Shown here piece after piece: positions 1 through 8,389 of a DNA stretch of 51,845 bases. The notes below the pieces were generated by a model. It worked only from the letters and a program-made list of their open reading frames with translations, made no database searches and was not told the DNA's origin. Origin of the DNA: a virus; the IMG/VR virus record IMGVR_UViG_3300035670_000294, positions 1 to 51,845 of that record. The stretch is one strand, 5' to 3'. The translations under genes and the position numbers were made by a program. Each line of letters begins with the position of its first letter. Position 1 is the stretch's first letter.

Positions 1-723
1 CTTCCATTCCTTTCCACAGTTTGGACATTCCAAATCTATATACGGTTGTATGCCATAGGCTCTTAAACCAACAGTGATTTTATTAAAAGTCCTATAGTCT
101 TCAAAGTTTAGTACATTGATTTTATACCTATTGATAATTTGCTCACTGGTCAAATCAGCATAGATAAGCCCGTCAACTTCTTTCAATAAGGAGATGTATA
201 ACGTCTTTAGTTTATCATCATCTTTCATGGAAGACTTGGCATTCTCGATAACGTTTATCATGTCGCCCAAAGTAGGTTGTCTAAAAGTGTATTTACTCAG
301 TAAAGCAATTTCTTCACCATTTGACGTTATGTGATTTGCTTCCAAGTCATTGAGTTTCAAAACAATGTCCGGGCTTTCATCTTCGCCAAGATACTTGATT
401 TCAAAATCCGTGTACTTAGGTCTTGATAACGTGTCGGAGTCATGGATTACAACACCCCCACAGCCTATCCTAGGACAGCTATAAAGCCCGTCAACTTCCA
501 TAGGCAAATCATATTTACGGAAAGCCTCTAGGACAATCACCTCGACATCAAGAATGGGTAAAGCCAGAATTTCTTCCGGCTTTAAATTAGTACATCCTTT
601 GATTATCGGAGCACTGGCACTAAATATTTTTCCAGACCTCGCGTCATTTGAAACCTTTAGAATTGTATTCGTGTCGGGTTTTTTTACTTCTATTGAAGTT
701 TTAGAAATAGGAAGTTTAATCAT
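1..723 (-). CDS. Tail assembly chaperone, left-end copy, C-terminus cut off by the window edge
   Basis: The reading frame opens at an ATG (723-721) three bases after the tail tube stop and stays open to base 1. It aligns without indels to the complete gene at 50544-51323, so it is the same gene met again where the contig overlaps itself. About 41 substitutions separate the copies here. The product has two CxxC-type zinc-binding candidates, one of them CPNCGKEW near the C-terminus. Its place after the tube gene matches tail assembly chaperones. See 50544-51323 for the full description. Confidence 0.75.
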   Translation of the reverse strand, partial: MIKLPISKTSIEVKKPDTNTILKVSNDARSGKIFSASAPIIKGCTNLKPEEILALPILDVEVIVLEAFRKYDLPMEVDGLYSCPRIGCGGVVIHDSDTLSRPKYTDFEIKYLGEDESPDIVLKLNDLEANHITSNGEEIALLSKYTFRQPTLGDMINVIENAKSSMKDDDKLKTLYISLLKEVDGLIYADLTSEQIINRYKINVLNFEDYRTFNKITVGLRAYGIQPYIDLECPNCGKEWK

Positions 724-726
724 CTT

Positions 727-1158
727 TTAAGTTCCTATAGGTTCAGCCCGATATTCAAACACTGCCAACTTGAAATTCAATACTGCTTTATCCCTTGCAC
801 CTTCATCAAAAGCAGGATATAAAACGTCAAGAAGTTCGCACATACCAAAAATCTCTCGCATATAGGCATTAAGAATATTCCCTGTCTTATCTGTCCTATA
901 TAGTACAACGTCTCTGTCTTTCTTTTCGTTTTCCCACTGTCTAATATAGCTTACCATTTGACTGTTTCTTTTTATAAGATAGGACAATTCCAAGCCTTTG
1001 ATTTTTTTATTATCACTTCCAATAGTTCTTATATAGCCATTTTCAGCGACTTCTATTGCAGGGTTTTCATAGCCAGTTTCATTATGAGTCAAAAGACCCG
1101 GCAGAACCTTGCCAGCAATTTCAATGATACTTACACTTGATATAGCATTTCTTTGCAC
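727..1158 (-). CDS. Tail tube protein (left-end allele)
   Basis: A 143-aa protein encoded directly after the tail sheath, the usual place of the tube (inner tail) gene in contractile phages. The start is GTG at 1158-1156, preceded by the recurring GGAGAAAAATAACGTG context. The protein is compact, with no signal peptide or membrane segment, as expected of a protein polymerising inside the sheath. A second allele at 51327-51758 differs at 8 of 143 residues although about 40 bases differ, which indicates purifying selection. The assignment rests mainly on gene order; no diagnostic motif is visible. Confidence 0.7.
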   Translation of the reverse strand: MQRNAISSVSIIEIAGKVLPGLLTHNETGYENPAIEVAENGYIRTIGSDNKKIKGLELSYLIKRNSQMVSYIRQWENEKKDRDVVLYRTDKTGNILNAYMREIFGMCELLDVLYPAFDEGARDKAVLNFKLAVFEYRAEPIGT

Positions 1159-1178
1159 GTTATTTTTCTCCTTCTAAA

Positions 1179-2969
1179 TTACACAGGGATTGAAACAGGA
1201 GTCATTGTACCAACTCCGATTGCAAGGGATTCTAATAAAGGATTAGAATAAAAGTAAACATAGATATTCCCTTCTCCATTATCAATGTCTGTCTGAGTGT
1301 TATTAAATTCATCCGCTTGTACTGTAAACACATCTTCAAAAGTCGAAGTAGTGCCATCTTCCTTGACATACTCTCCAAAAGCCCCGCTTGGGTCTATACC
1401 AAAAGGGAATGAGCCTTTATAAAGATTGTACCCAAAATCTTTTATTGCATTGGCATATGATTTCAAAGCACTCAATCTATTAGGTCTATTCTCTACTTGA
1501 GCAAGGGATTCTACACTTGAAATTTTAATAAAGTTTTGTAGAATCAATGTATGTCCAAACAAGACAGGGGTGTTAGTTGAAAGAGTCCTAAAGCTTCTTA
1601 CAATCAATCCCGCACCTTGTACGAATTGACAGATATTAACTCCATTGTCAAGAATCTCTGTCCTTTCATCTTCTGTAAATAAATCCTCTGTTGCTTCGGA
1701 TGTACTAACAAAGCCGATAAGTGGCACGTCATATCCTGCTGGGGCTCTGTGTACTCCAAGTCTATAGATTGCATAAATCCACGCTCCGCATAACGCACCA
1801 TGGATAGGTATTTGTAAAGTAGGATTAACTCCATCCCCGATAGGGTCTGAGACGTTTCTCCAACCGGCACATAAAACACCTTGAACTTGATTGCTTCTTT
1901 GATATTTCGCACCGTGTACTTTATACTGAGCGACAGTTTGATTTTTGTCCACAGCATAAAGCCAGACAGGGGCATCAAGTCGAGTTATACAATAAGACTC
2001 TCCAGCCACGTTTACCGCTTCTAATACAGTATCTGTATTGAGTAGGAATCTAATATTCTTATTATCAAAATTAGAATATAAATTCCAATCTGAAGCACTA
2101 GCAGGGGCTGTCCCATCGGAACCACTTGCAAGATAAGTTATTGTACTAACATCACTTGGATAAGTGTTTTGAATAGGTGTCGTAACGCTTGCACCATCTA
2201 CTAATTTTAAATAGGGATGATTTGCGAACGCGTTATTCACATAGAATTCTGTATTCTCAGGCTCTAAAGAAAGGTAAATATTATTTTCGGGAATATTGAC
2301 CTTTGAGGGTACACCATTTTTATTTTTCCTATAGGTAGTAATTTTAAATCCGATAGCCTCAACAACGTCATTTGTCGACACTGCATTTGTCAAAGCAGAA
2401 ATTGTCAAAGTTTTAGTTCCTTCATTCTTTGCACTCACTTTGGCATAGTGGACAGTCGGACCGGAAGAAGTAATTTTTAGTACATCCCCAACTCTAAAAC
2501 CGACAACACTTGCAAGCGTTATTGAAGTAGTGGAAATTAAAGAACCCGTACTAGCTGTGCTAGAATAACGTGTGCCATTAGTCAAGGTATAGCCTGTATT
2601 GTTTCCATCTAAAGACTTATCATTTAAATCTTGATAAGCGGCTTTCAATGTCAAGGTTAATACTGCCGATTGGTCATTAATATCTTTAGAAGCTTGTACC
2701 GCGTCACTTGCCACGTGCCCACGAACATAGCATTTTAAAGGCGTCCCTTTGGCATTCGTAAATAATGACTCGACTACATATCTTCCATAATAGCCCGATT
2801 TGTAGTCACCTAATTTAGTAGGGATTTCTGAGTTTTGATTTACTTCAATTACTGATTCAATCCCCCTGCTAAATTTTCCAATAACACCCACGATTCCCAA
2901 ATCGGCAGGTGATACACTTGCTCCAGATTTCGGAGGAAGATTATATCCAAAAACCCCTCTACGTCTCAT
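1179..2969 (-). CDS. Tail sheath protein
   Basis: 596 aa. The N-terminal segment with SPADLGIVGVIGKFSRG, and the later GAWIYAIYRLGVHRAPAGYD, DNGVNICQFV and GLIVRSFRTLS patterns, are typical of contractile tail sheath proteins. The conserved C-terminal sheath domain covers roughly residues 380-590. Residues 150-215 look like an inserted beta-rich domain. The ATG overlaps the stop of the preceding small gene (ATGA). This gene establishes myovirus morphology. Confidence 0.9.
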   Translation of the reverse strand: MRRRGVFGYNLPPKSGASVSPADLGIVGVIGKFSRGIESVIEVNQNSEIPTKLGDYKSGYYGRYVVESLFTNAKGTPLKCYVRGHVASDAVQASKDINDQSAVLTLTLKAAYQDLNDKSLDGNNTGYTLTNGTRYSSTASTGSLISTTSITLASVVGFRVGDVLKITSSGPTVHYAKVSAKNEGTKTLTISALTNAVSTNDVVEAIGFKITTYRKNKNGVPSKVNIPENNIYLSLEPENTEFYVNNAFANHPYLKLVDGASVTTPIQNTYPSDVSTITYLASGSDGTAPASASDWNLYSNFDNKNIRFLLNTDTVLEAVNVAGESYCITRLDAPVWLYAVDKNQTVAQYKVHGAKYQRSNQVQGVLCAGWRNVSDPIGDGVNPTLQIPIHGALCGAWIYAIYRLGVHRAPAGYDVPLIGFVSTSEATEDLFTEDERTEILDNGVNICQFVQGAGLIVRSFRTLSTNTPVLFGHTLILQNFIKISSVESLAQVENRPNRLSALKSYANAIKDFGYNLYKGSFPFGIDPSGAFGEYVKEDGTTSTFEDVFTVQADEFNNTQTDIDNGEGNIYVYFYSNPLLESLAIGVGTMTPVSIPV

Positions 2970-3184
2970 GCAATAACTCCTTTTTTAATTAGTACAATAA
3001 ATGCTTCCAAAGACTCAATTGAATTTGGTACGGTCTTCATCTCATAGGGATAGAAGACAAATTCTGAATCTGAAGACACGTTAATCACTACCTTGTCACG
3101 TGTCGTATTTTTATAAACCTTTTTTTCTAAATCGGTTGTACTGTTTTGGTAGTTTGAAAGTTGTTTGTTTGTTCGACCTTCCAT
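2966..3184 (-). CDS. Small protein encoded just before the sheath
   Basis: 72 aa, starting at an ATG with a strong GGAGGAG site. It overlaps the preceding structural gene by 58 bp in another frame and the sheath by 4 bp, so translation is probably coupled. Short proteins at this position (for example Mu gp38, DUF2635) are common in myoviruses. The ending EAFIVLIKKGVIA resembles that of the post-capsid small protein at 8168-8389, so the two may share a fold. Function unknown. Confidence 0.65.
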   Translation of the reverse strand: MEGRTNKQLSNYQNSTTDLEKKVYKNTTRDKVVINVSSDSEFVFYPYEMKTVPNSIESLEAFIVLIKKGVIA

Positions 3185-4248
3185 AGCTCCTCCGCTATCT
3201 CAATTTTTAAATTTGCGAATATCTTAGGTAGAATCTCATTGGCATCTGTATAGTCAATATATTCTACCTTCTCAATATCCACGTCGCATAACGTGTTATT
3301 GATATAAATAGTAGTATTTTTATAAAAGCATTTTTTTATCAAGTCAAGTAAATATTCCAAGACTTTAGAATCCCTTGAAATCCCTTCTATATTGATTTCG
3401 TATATCCTACCCTCGCCCGTGGGGGTAATATAAAGGTCAGTAGTTGACTTGGAAAAAATAACGCTACTTTGAATTTCTTGTTTGCCGTCTATATCGTATT
3501 TAAACCCACCTGTCAATGCAAGCGAGGGGATTACAATATCAGTTTCTGTCGGTTCGATTAGTACATCGGGAATCATATAAACAGTTTGATTAGTGTAGTT
3601 TGATACAATGGACTTTCCTGAATATTTGGAATTGAAAGTCACACTTCCAGAGGAAGCCCCAGATTGAATTTGATGATATTCTGAACCTATCTTTATGACT
3701 GAATACCTATCAATATATTTATAATTAGAAATCGAAATAGAAGTAGCTCCAGCAGTACAAGAAACACTGCCAACAGGAATTCCCACGTTATTTCCATCTA
3801 TGTAGGTTTTCAACGCGTTATATATATCAATAGGGAATTCTTGTTTGTAGGCTATGAGATTATTTATAATCAAAATATTTGCAAGTGTAGACTCAATCTG
3901 TATCCTATCAATTGAGGAAAGAGTATTTACGAAATCAATATTAATGTAATCGGTCAACGCGTCGAAGATGTACTCAATTGAAATATTTGCGGTGTCGTCA
4001 TAAAACCGGATTTTATAATTGTCATTTGCCACAGCATAGGATTTGCCAACGAATGAAAGTATTGAGTAGGGTGAAATGTCCACAGGGGAAGGAAGCGTCA
4101 ACTCTGCAATTCCAGTGTCTGGGAATGTCAATATGAGTTGACCCGCGTTATTTACTCTCAGATGATTCCAATTGACCTCTTGAATTAATGTCCCGTTAGG
4201 ACTAGTCCAATTAGAAGAACTTGATAACGCGTCTATTAACAATTGCAT
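3127..4248 (-). CDS. Putative virion structural protein (neck or tail)
   Basis: 373 aa, rich in beta-prone segments and in Ser, Thr, Ile and Tyr, with no catalytic motif I recognise. It lies between the connector/neck genes and the sheath and is translationally coupled to the pre-sheath gene, so a structural role such as neck or tail-terminator is inferred. Its ATG has no convincing SD. A TTGACA/TAAATA promoter ends six bases before it, suggesting a leaderless transcript. Confidence 0.6.
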   Translation of the reverse strand: MQLLIDALSSSSNWTSPNGTLIQEVNWNHLRVNNAGQLILTFPDTGIAELTLPSPVDISPYSILSFVGKSYAVANDNYKIRFYDDTANISIEYIFDALTDYINIDFVNTLSSIDRIQIESTLANILIINNLIAYKQEFPIDIYNALKTYIDGNNVGIPVGSVSCTAGATSISISNYKYIDRYSVIKIGSEYHQIQSGASSGSVTFNSKYSGKSIVSNYTNQTVYMIPDVLIEPTETDIVIPSLALTGGFKYDIDGKQEIQSSVIFSKSTTDLYITPTGEGRIYEINIEGISRDSKVLEYLLDLIKKCFYKNTTIYINNTLCDVDIEKVEYIDYTDANEILPKIFANLKIEIAEELWKVEQTNNFQTTKTVQPI

Positions 4249-4283
4249 GAATTGTATTTAGTACAAGATTATGCAATTGTCAA
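4246..4283 (-). promoter_or_regulatory. Sigma70-type promoter abutting the start codon of the 3127-4248 gene
   Basis: On the minus strand TTGACA (4283-4278), a 17-nt spacer and TAAATA (4260-4255) are followed by six bases and then the ATG at 4248. The predicted transcription start coincides with the initiation codon, leaving no room for an SD. Confidence 0.5.
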
Positions 4284-4318
4284 TATATTTATTAGGTAGG
4301 GTTTATTTTTTTAGTTTG

Positions 4319-4342
4319 AAAGCAGGGGATTGACCCTGCTTG
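4319..4342 (-). terminator. Hairpin after the 4356-4760 cassette gene
   Basis: An 8-bp perfect stem AAGCAGGG/CCCTGCTT with a six-base loop lies 14 bases past the stop of the minus-strand gene. The T-run is poor, so termination strength is uncertain. Confidence 0.45.
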
Positions 4343-4355
4343 ATTGTAAGGTAGG

Positions 4356-4760
4356 TTAATTAAGAAGGTCAGCCAAGGCAGGGTTTAATGTGTTGAATGA
4401 CACTGCAGGTTTAACGGGTTTAACTTCCTCAGCATTAACAACCACTGGCTCAGGTTTTTTCACTGCAGATTGTTTTTTAGACTCATGGGCTTTAATAGCC
4501 TCTGTAGCCCACTGATTAAGCCATTTAACGGCTTGAACTTGGGTTCTTACACCTCTAACATCTCTTGGGCTTGATTGTGCTCTAAAATCGCCGTTTCCGT
4601 ATTTGTATAATCCAAAAGATTCCATAATCCATTTTCCATCATAAACTACCACTTTGATTGTGTAATGAATCGGGTCTGTTGAAACAGAGTATTGTTTCCC
4701 AAATTTAATCTCGACCTTATAACCGTTTATTTTTTTCTCTACTGTTTTGTAAGTGCTCAT
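4356..4760 (-). CDS. Cassette gene 1: small protein of unknown function
   Basis: 134 aa. Residues 1-95 form a compact beta-rich domain, followed by a Lys/Pro/Val-rich linker (about 96-115) and a short C-terminal segment. There is no signal peptide or membrane helix. The ATG has a GGAAAGAG SD. The gene has its own promoter (4783-4810) with an upstream near-palindrome and its own downstream hairpin, so it is an autonomous moron-like unit inside the structural region. I do not recognise the family. Confidence 0.65.
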   Translation of the reverse strand: MSTYKTVEKKINGYKVEIKFGKQYSVSTDPIHYTIKVVVYDGKWIMESFGLYKYGNGDFRAQSSPRDVRGVRTQVQAVKWLNQWATEAIKAHESKKQSAVKKPEPVVVNAEEVKPVKPAVSFNTLNPALADLLN

Positions 4761-4782
4761 TGTCTCTTTCCTTTTTAAATTA

Positions 4783-4835
4783 ATCTTACCACACTATTTT
4801 TTCTTGTCAATCATTTTTTTTGGCAAACTACCAAA
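4783..4835 (-). promoter_or_regulatory. Regulon promoter 1 with upstream operator-like palindrome
   Basis: Minus strand: TTGACA (4810-4805), 16-nt spacer, TAAGAT (4788-4783). An imperfect palindrome TTTTGGTAGTTTGCCAAA lies immediately upstream of the -35 (4819-4835). The stretch from TTGACA through the spacer is nearly identical to that in the tRNA-Glu promoter at 48226. Confidence 0.7.
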
Positions 4836-4840
4836 AAGTT

Positions 4841-4871
4841 AAAAAAGTGAAGTTTTTTAGGCTTCACTTTC
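4841..4871 (-). terminator. Rho-independent terminator of the 4885-5184 gene
   Basis: Minus strand: AAAGTGAAG, nine-base loop, CTTCACTTTTTT. It lies 14 bases beyond the stop codon of the 4885-5184 gene. Confidence 0.7.
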
Positions 4872-4884
4872 TGGGGTGGCTGGG

Positions 4885-5184
4885 TTATTTTCTACCAGCC
4901 ATTCTGATTTCAAATTTTTTAGCGGCTTCATTGATAGAGGTTAAGTTTGATTTTTCCAATTTTTCAATAATGTCTTTTTTTGTGATTCCTTTGAAGAAAA
5001 TATTTGAATAATAATCACAGCTTTCAGTCTCTAATTCAAACCCGTTTAAAGTGCAAAATTTAATATTCCAATTTTTTGAGTATTCACATTTAAAGATTCT
5101 GATTAATAAGTCGCCTTGTTTAGCCTCATATCTCGAAGAAGCTTCCCCTGAAAAATTTCCTTGATTTTTGAATTGTAGTTTCAT
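4885..5184 (-). CDS. Cassette gene 2: small protein of unknown function
   Basis: 99 aa with an AAGGAA-type SD before its ATG. It is a soluble, charged protein with three cysteines and a basic C-terminus; no family is recognised. It has a private promoter (5219-5246) with the shared near-palindrome and a private terminator (4841-4871). It therefore forms the second of five independent single-gene cassettes under what appears to be common control. Confidence 0.65.
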   Translation of the reverse strand: MKLQFKNQGNFSGEASSRYEAKQGDLLIRIFKCEYSKNWNIKFCTLNGFELETESCDYYSNIFFKGITKKDIIEKLEKSNLTSINEAAKKFEIRMAGRK

Positions 5185-5218
5185 TTCCTTAACCCTGTTT
5201 CCTTCTTTTTATACTCTA

Positions 5219-5272
5219 AGAATAACACATAAAAAAATATTGTCAATCATTTTTTTTGGCAAACTACCAAAA
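5219..5272 (-). promoter_or_regulatory. Regulon promoter 2 with upstream operator-like palindrome
   Basis: Minus strand: TTGACA (5246-5241), 16-nt spacer, TATTCT (5224-5219). TTTGGTAGTTTGCCAAA lies just upstream of the -35, with the same geometry as promoter 1. Confidence 0.7.
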
Positions 5273-5303
5273 AAGTTAAAAAAGTGAAAATCCAAAATTC
5301 CGG

Positions 5304-5456
5304 TTAATTAGGATAAAACATCTCGCAGGAAAGGTCTTCCTCTGAATAATATTCCTGAATCCATGCCTGCCCGCACCTATTCTCCTTGGCAGTGAACCTT
5401 TTGCATAGTGTTTTCAAGGGGCAGTCCTTACCCGCACATTTAGAAATGTCACTCAT
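5304..5456 (-). CDS. Cysteine-rich 50-aa protein
   Basis: A short ORF whose ATG overlaps the stop of the preceding neck gene as ATGA. The 50-aa product has four or more cysteines in a KCAGKDCPLKTLC and later RCGQAW arrangement, which suggests a metal-binding fold. A CxxC-CP pattern is also seen in the protein at 28189-28428. Function unknown. Confidence 0.55.
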   Translation of the reverse strand: MSDISKCAGKDCPLKTLCKRFTAKENRCGQAWIQEYYSEEDLSCEMFYPN

Positions 5457-6073
5457 GAATTTGCCTCCGCATGAAGTTCTTCTAGTTCTTTAATCCGTGC
5501 CGACATTGTACTCTTGTCTTGCTCTAAGAGTGCCTTTAAATATTGATTCAGTTTCATGTCGTTGGATTTCCTGAGCCTGCTTCTATAGTATCTATCTTTA
5601 CCCTTCTTGAAAGGAAACCGTGCAGGGATTTTGAAAAACTTCTTCTTGACGTGGAATCCATGAGCGGAAAGGAATTTTCTAAAACCCGGTGACACGGGAA
5701 TCAATGCCCCAAATTCTTGTACTGCCCAAATCATCTTTTGGGGTTTTCCTGAATAGTGTTTTCCCTCGACAGTTAAACGCCAGCCACTATTAGTCTGTTT
5801 GACGACCAAACCATTTATCATCGACTCTTTATCTGAATCCCCTTTTCCCATCAAGGGAGTTTGTACTCGCGGCTTGCCATCAAGCTTCTTTAAATAGGTT
5901 GTAATTTCATTCAGCCTTGGATTGACTAAATTATTTTTTCGGATTCCATCGATTATAGTATTCCTGACTGAATAGCAGTGATTTCTCCCCCCGACGATTG
6001 TAATGCGTTTTAACTCTCTAGGGAATGCTTTCAAGCGTGCCGACATTGTACCAATAGACTTCATTTTTGCCAT
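5453..6073 (-). CDS. Putative neck / tail-completion protein (HK97 gp10-like)
   Basis: 206 aa, strongly basic. The central stretch WAVQEFGALIPVSPGF followed by FFKIPARFPF recalls the EFG and PARPF signatures of HK97 gp10-type head-tail joining proteins, and the gene lies in the neck module. The segment MSARLKAFPRELKR near the N-terminus echoes MSARIKELEEL near the C-terminus. The ATG follows directly on a TTGACA promoter without an SD. Confidence 0.55.
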   Translation of the reverse strand: MAKMKSIGTMSARLKAFPRELKRITIVGGRNHCYSVRNTIIDGIRKNNLVNPRLNEITTYLKKLDGKPRVQTPLMGKGDSDKESMINGLVVKQTNSGWRLTVEGKHYSGKPQKMIWAVQEFGALIPVSPGFRKFLSAHGFHVKKKFFKIPARFPFKKGKDRYYRSRLRKSNDMKLNQYLKALLEQDKSTMSARIKELEELHAEANS

Positions 6074-6107
6074 GCAAATATCATGCCAGAAATTAAGGAT
6101 TTGTCAA
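6071..6107 (-). promoter_or_regulatory. Promoter abutting the start codon of the 5453-6073 gene
   Basis: TTGACA (6107-6102), then CATGAT with a 16-nt spacer or TGATAT with 18. The ATG at 6073 is four to six bases beyond the -10, so the transcript would be leaderless or nearly so. Confidence 0.45.
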
Positions 6108-6109
6108 TC

Positions 6110-6345
6110 ACAAAAACGCCAGAGCCCTTCTTTAGTACATTGTTTAGGTGACTTCATGAGAGTATGAATTTTACTAGGAATATTGAAAATATTTTTTGGA
6201 CACTAGAGTAATTATATATAGAGATTTATAAATCTTAGTGTCCAAATTTTTTTTAGATTTTTTGAAAGAGATTCAATATATTCAATCGGTGCTGGCAGTT
6301 TGGTGCATTCTATGAGTTTTCACTATATTTAATTTAAGTAGTTTT
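6110..6345. repeat. Intergenic element copy A
   Basis: This fills most of the 462-bp gap between 6073 and 6536, where I see no gene. It holds GCCAGAGCC near 6119, an inverted repeat TTGGACACTA...TAGTGTCCAA (6196-6245) around a conserved TATATATAGAGATTTATA loop, then AATCGGTGCTGGCAGTTTGG and TGCATTCTATGAG (6284-6325). Copies B and C are at about 18205-18545 and 33655-33812, the latter inverted. The rest of the gap (6346-6483) is T-rich with nothing recognisable. Confidence 0.75.
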
Positions 6346-6483
6346 TAAGGACAAAAGGGATACTCAGAGAATTTCTGAATTTTTAGAGGGTTTTTTAGGG
6401 TTTTTGGTAGGAAGAAGGGATTTCCTGAAGTGAATTTTTTTTTCTGAGAATTAAATTTTTTTCGTGAGGCTTCCTGAAGATAT

Positions 6484-6513
6484 AAAAAAAGCGGAGTGTT
6501 TAGTTCCGCTTTT
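6484..6513 (-). terminator. Rho-independent terminator of cassette gene 3
   Basis: Minus strand: GCGGA-loop-TCCGC followed by seven T, 23 bases past the stop of the 6536-6733 gene. A near-identical terminator ends cassette gene 4 (17711-17744). Confidence 0.8.
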
Positions 6514-6535
6514 CATGAGGGGGATGGGGTGAGGG

Positions 6536-6733
6536 TTAGCCTTTTTGAATTACTTGAACCGACAATCTATCAATAGTTGTGTTATTCCCTGCGGCTAATT
6601 TTTCTAATTTTTTTTGAGATGGTTTGTATTTTGTCACTGCCAATCTAGTGTAATTTCCATTTGTAGAGTAAACCCCGATTTGGTAAATAAAACCTGAATT
6701 GATAATTGATTGATGTTTTGAATAATTGTTCAT
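6536..6733 (-). CDS. Cassette gene 3: small protein of unknown function
   Basis: 65 aa when started at the ATG at 6733, which has an AAAGGAAAA site. A longer upstream reading to 6817 would run through the promoter and is less likely. The protein is small, basic and beta-prone, with no recognised motif. It has its own promoter, operator-like palindrome and strong terminator. It separates the neck genes at 6892 and 5453. Confidence 0.6.
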   Translation of the reverse strand: MNNYSKHQSIINSGFIYQIGVYSTNGNYTRLAVTKYKPSQKKLEKLAAGNNTTIDRLSVQVIQKG

Positions 6734-6785
6734 AAATTTTCCTTTGGAAAGTTTTTTGAGTTTTCCAGCTCGTTTTAATAAATAT

Positions 6786-6837
6786 ACTATAACCCATTTT
6801 AAAATATTGTCAATCACTTTTTTTGTAAATTACCAAA
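6786..6837 (-). promoter_or_regulatory. Regulon promoter 3 with upstream operator-like palindrome
   Basis: Minus strand: TTGACA (6813-6808), 16-nt spacer, TATAGT (6791-6786). TTTTGGTAATTTACAAAA lies upstream of the -35, in the same arrangement as at the other cassettes. Confidence 0.7.
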
Positions 6838-6891
6838 AAAGTAGAAAAAAATTAGGGTTATTTTTCGGGAAAAATTAGATAAAATTAGAGA

Positions 6892-7299
6892 TTATTTCTT
6901 ATGTCCGCCCAAAACAATATAGAGGAAGTCACTGCCAAACTGGCTAAATAGAGATTTTTCTTTGATTGTGTACTCAGCACCATTGTACTCTAAAGTCCAT
7001 TCATTTGGGTTGATTTCATCATAAAAAATTCCCTTCCTATCCGCGTCTAATTTTGATAGATAGACGGTAATGTCCAAAGTCTGAGTAAAACCGGCTTTCT
7101 CGATGTCTTTCCTTGTCGGATTAAGTGTAATAGGAAAAGCCTTGATAGTATAAGAGGAAGTTGACGTGCGGGAAATTATAGACCCGTATTCATCCCTTGA
7201 AACCGTACCATAATATAGTTTAATCTCATGTCCGTACCCATTGACGATATTTAGTACATCGATTAAAGCCGCAGATTGATTCACTTGATTAATCCACAA
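6892..7299 (-). CDS. Putative head-closure / neck protein
   Basis: 135 aa, probably started at a TTG (7299) that overlaps the end of the preceding gene. Its size, its position after the connector protein and its beta-rich pattern ending in GSDFLYIVLGGHKK fit head-closure proteins, but no diagnostic motif is visible. A TTG start with strong overlap implies coupled translation. Confidence 0.5.
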   Translation of the reverse strand: MWINQVNQSAALIDVLNIVNGYGHEIKLYYGTVSRDEYGSIISRTSTSSYTIKAFPITLNPTRKDIEKAGFTQTLDITVYLSKLDADRKGIFYDEINPNEWTLEYNGAEYTIKEKSLFSQFGSDFLYIVLGGHKK

Positions 7300-8140
7300 T
7301 TCCAGTCATATATTTCTTTAGAAGTGTCCCAGCGGTTCTCATGTACTGATTTCTAATCTCTGAGTATTTACCTGCTGTCCCGTAAGACTTGGAATAACTA
7401 ACCACAGATAAACTTACTCCCCCGCCATCATAACCTGCTTCATTACCTAAGATGTCACTGCAAGACATTAGTATAAGAGCGTTTACAATATCATCGGGAG
7501 GGGTGGCTGCTCCGACAGTATAAGTGATTTTCAAATTCTTATTCCCTCTGGGAAATGAAGACGTTATATACTCTCCTTCCGAAACGTTGGAAGTGAATTT
7601 TAATATTCCCGTCTTACTCTCTATCTCAATTGAAGAAAGGGAAATTGAATAGTAGTAATAATTATTACTTAAGACTTTTATTTCTGTCACTGTCTCGACA
7701 GGTCTTCTATTTAAAATTAATGTACTGTGACCCGTTCCTGAATGAATCTCTGTAATTGTATTCACTCCATCAAAGGGATTATAACCTAAGACATTATTTA
7801 TGTATAGCTTTTGATTGTCTATTATTTCATTCAATTCAACTTCTTTCACTGAATAAAATAACGCACTACCAATAGCTCCCTGCGTCATGCCATTTGAATC
7901 AGTATAGTCTACATAGTTTGTAGATACGTTAATTATTTTGTGATAACCTGAATTAGCCCCAGCACTAACCCTTACATACATCCCTGCGACAATTCCCGAT
8001 ATATTAGCCGTCAAAGTCAATCTAAATGTCGTGCCCGTTGTCACTGCAATTGATTGTACTGAATAAGTTGAAATCAAAGTAGTATAGGTATTAAGCGAAA
8101 AACTATCGAGTTTAGTTAAGATTCTTTCAATGTCAGTCAT
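7289..8140 (-). CDS. Putative head-tail connector (gp6-like) protein
   Basis: 283 aa. The C-terminal part (about 190-283), with PPDDIVNALILMSCSDILG and then YSEIRNQYMRTAGTLLKKYM, is the helical arrangement seen in gp6/gp15-type connector proteins. The N-terminal 100 residues are a beta-rich addition. It lies between the capsid and neck genes. Confidence 0.55.
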   Translation of the reverse strand: MTDIERILTKLDSFSLNTYTTLISTYSVQSIAVTTGTTFRLTLTANISGIVAGMYVRVSAGANSGYHKIINVSTNYVDYTDSNGMTQGAIGSALFYSVKEVELNEIIDNQKLYINNVLGYNPFDGVNTITEIHSGTGHSTLILNRRPVETVTEIKVLSNNYYYYSISLSSIEIESKTGILKFTSNVSEGEYITSSFPRGNKNLKITYTVGAATPPDDIVNALILMSCSDILGNEAGYDGGGVSLSVVSYSKSYGTAGKYSEIRNQYMRTAGTLLKKYMTGIVD

Positions 8141-8167
8141 TTAATACCTATCCTTTTTTATAGAAGA

Positions 8168-8389
8168 TTAAGCCGGAATAAAGCCTTCTTTCTCCAGCAC
8201 AAGAACATCCTTCACGTCATTTGTCTCCAGTCTACCTTCTTTGATTGAAAGCTTTTTTTCATTTCCTTCAGAATCGTAAAAGAAGATTTCGCCAGTGACA
8301 TTTGGGTGAGTAGAATGTTTAAAAGCCCAAGTTTTAACCTTGGACTCTTTTTTTTCATTTGCCTTTTCTGCCATTATGCTACTCTCCAA
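8168..8389 (-). CDS. Small protein after the capsid gene, possibly a head accessory protein
   Basis: 73 aa; a Lys/Glu-rich N-terminus precedes a compact beta segment ending DVLVLEKEGFIPA. It overlaps the capsid stop and is co-translated with it. Small genes here often encode head-tail joining or decoration proteins. Its ending resembles the pre-sheath protein at 2966-3184. Confidence 0.5.
   Translation of the reverse strand: MESSIMAEKANEKKESKVKTWAFKHSTHPNVTGEIFFYDSEGNEKKLSIKEGRLETNDVKDVLVLEKEGFIPA

Noticed and set aside
727-1158. Two genuine tail tube genes in one genome
   Set aside because: The surrounding 1,245 bp repeat at a constant offset, including the sheath and chaperone parts, so contig overlap of a circular genome explains the second copy better.
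1604-1978. 124-aa minus-strand ORF inside the sheath gene
   Set aside because: Alternative frame of the sheath coding region with no start signal or family resemblance.
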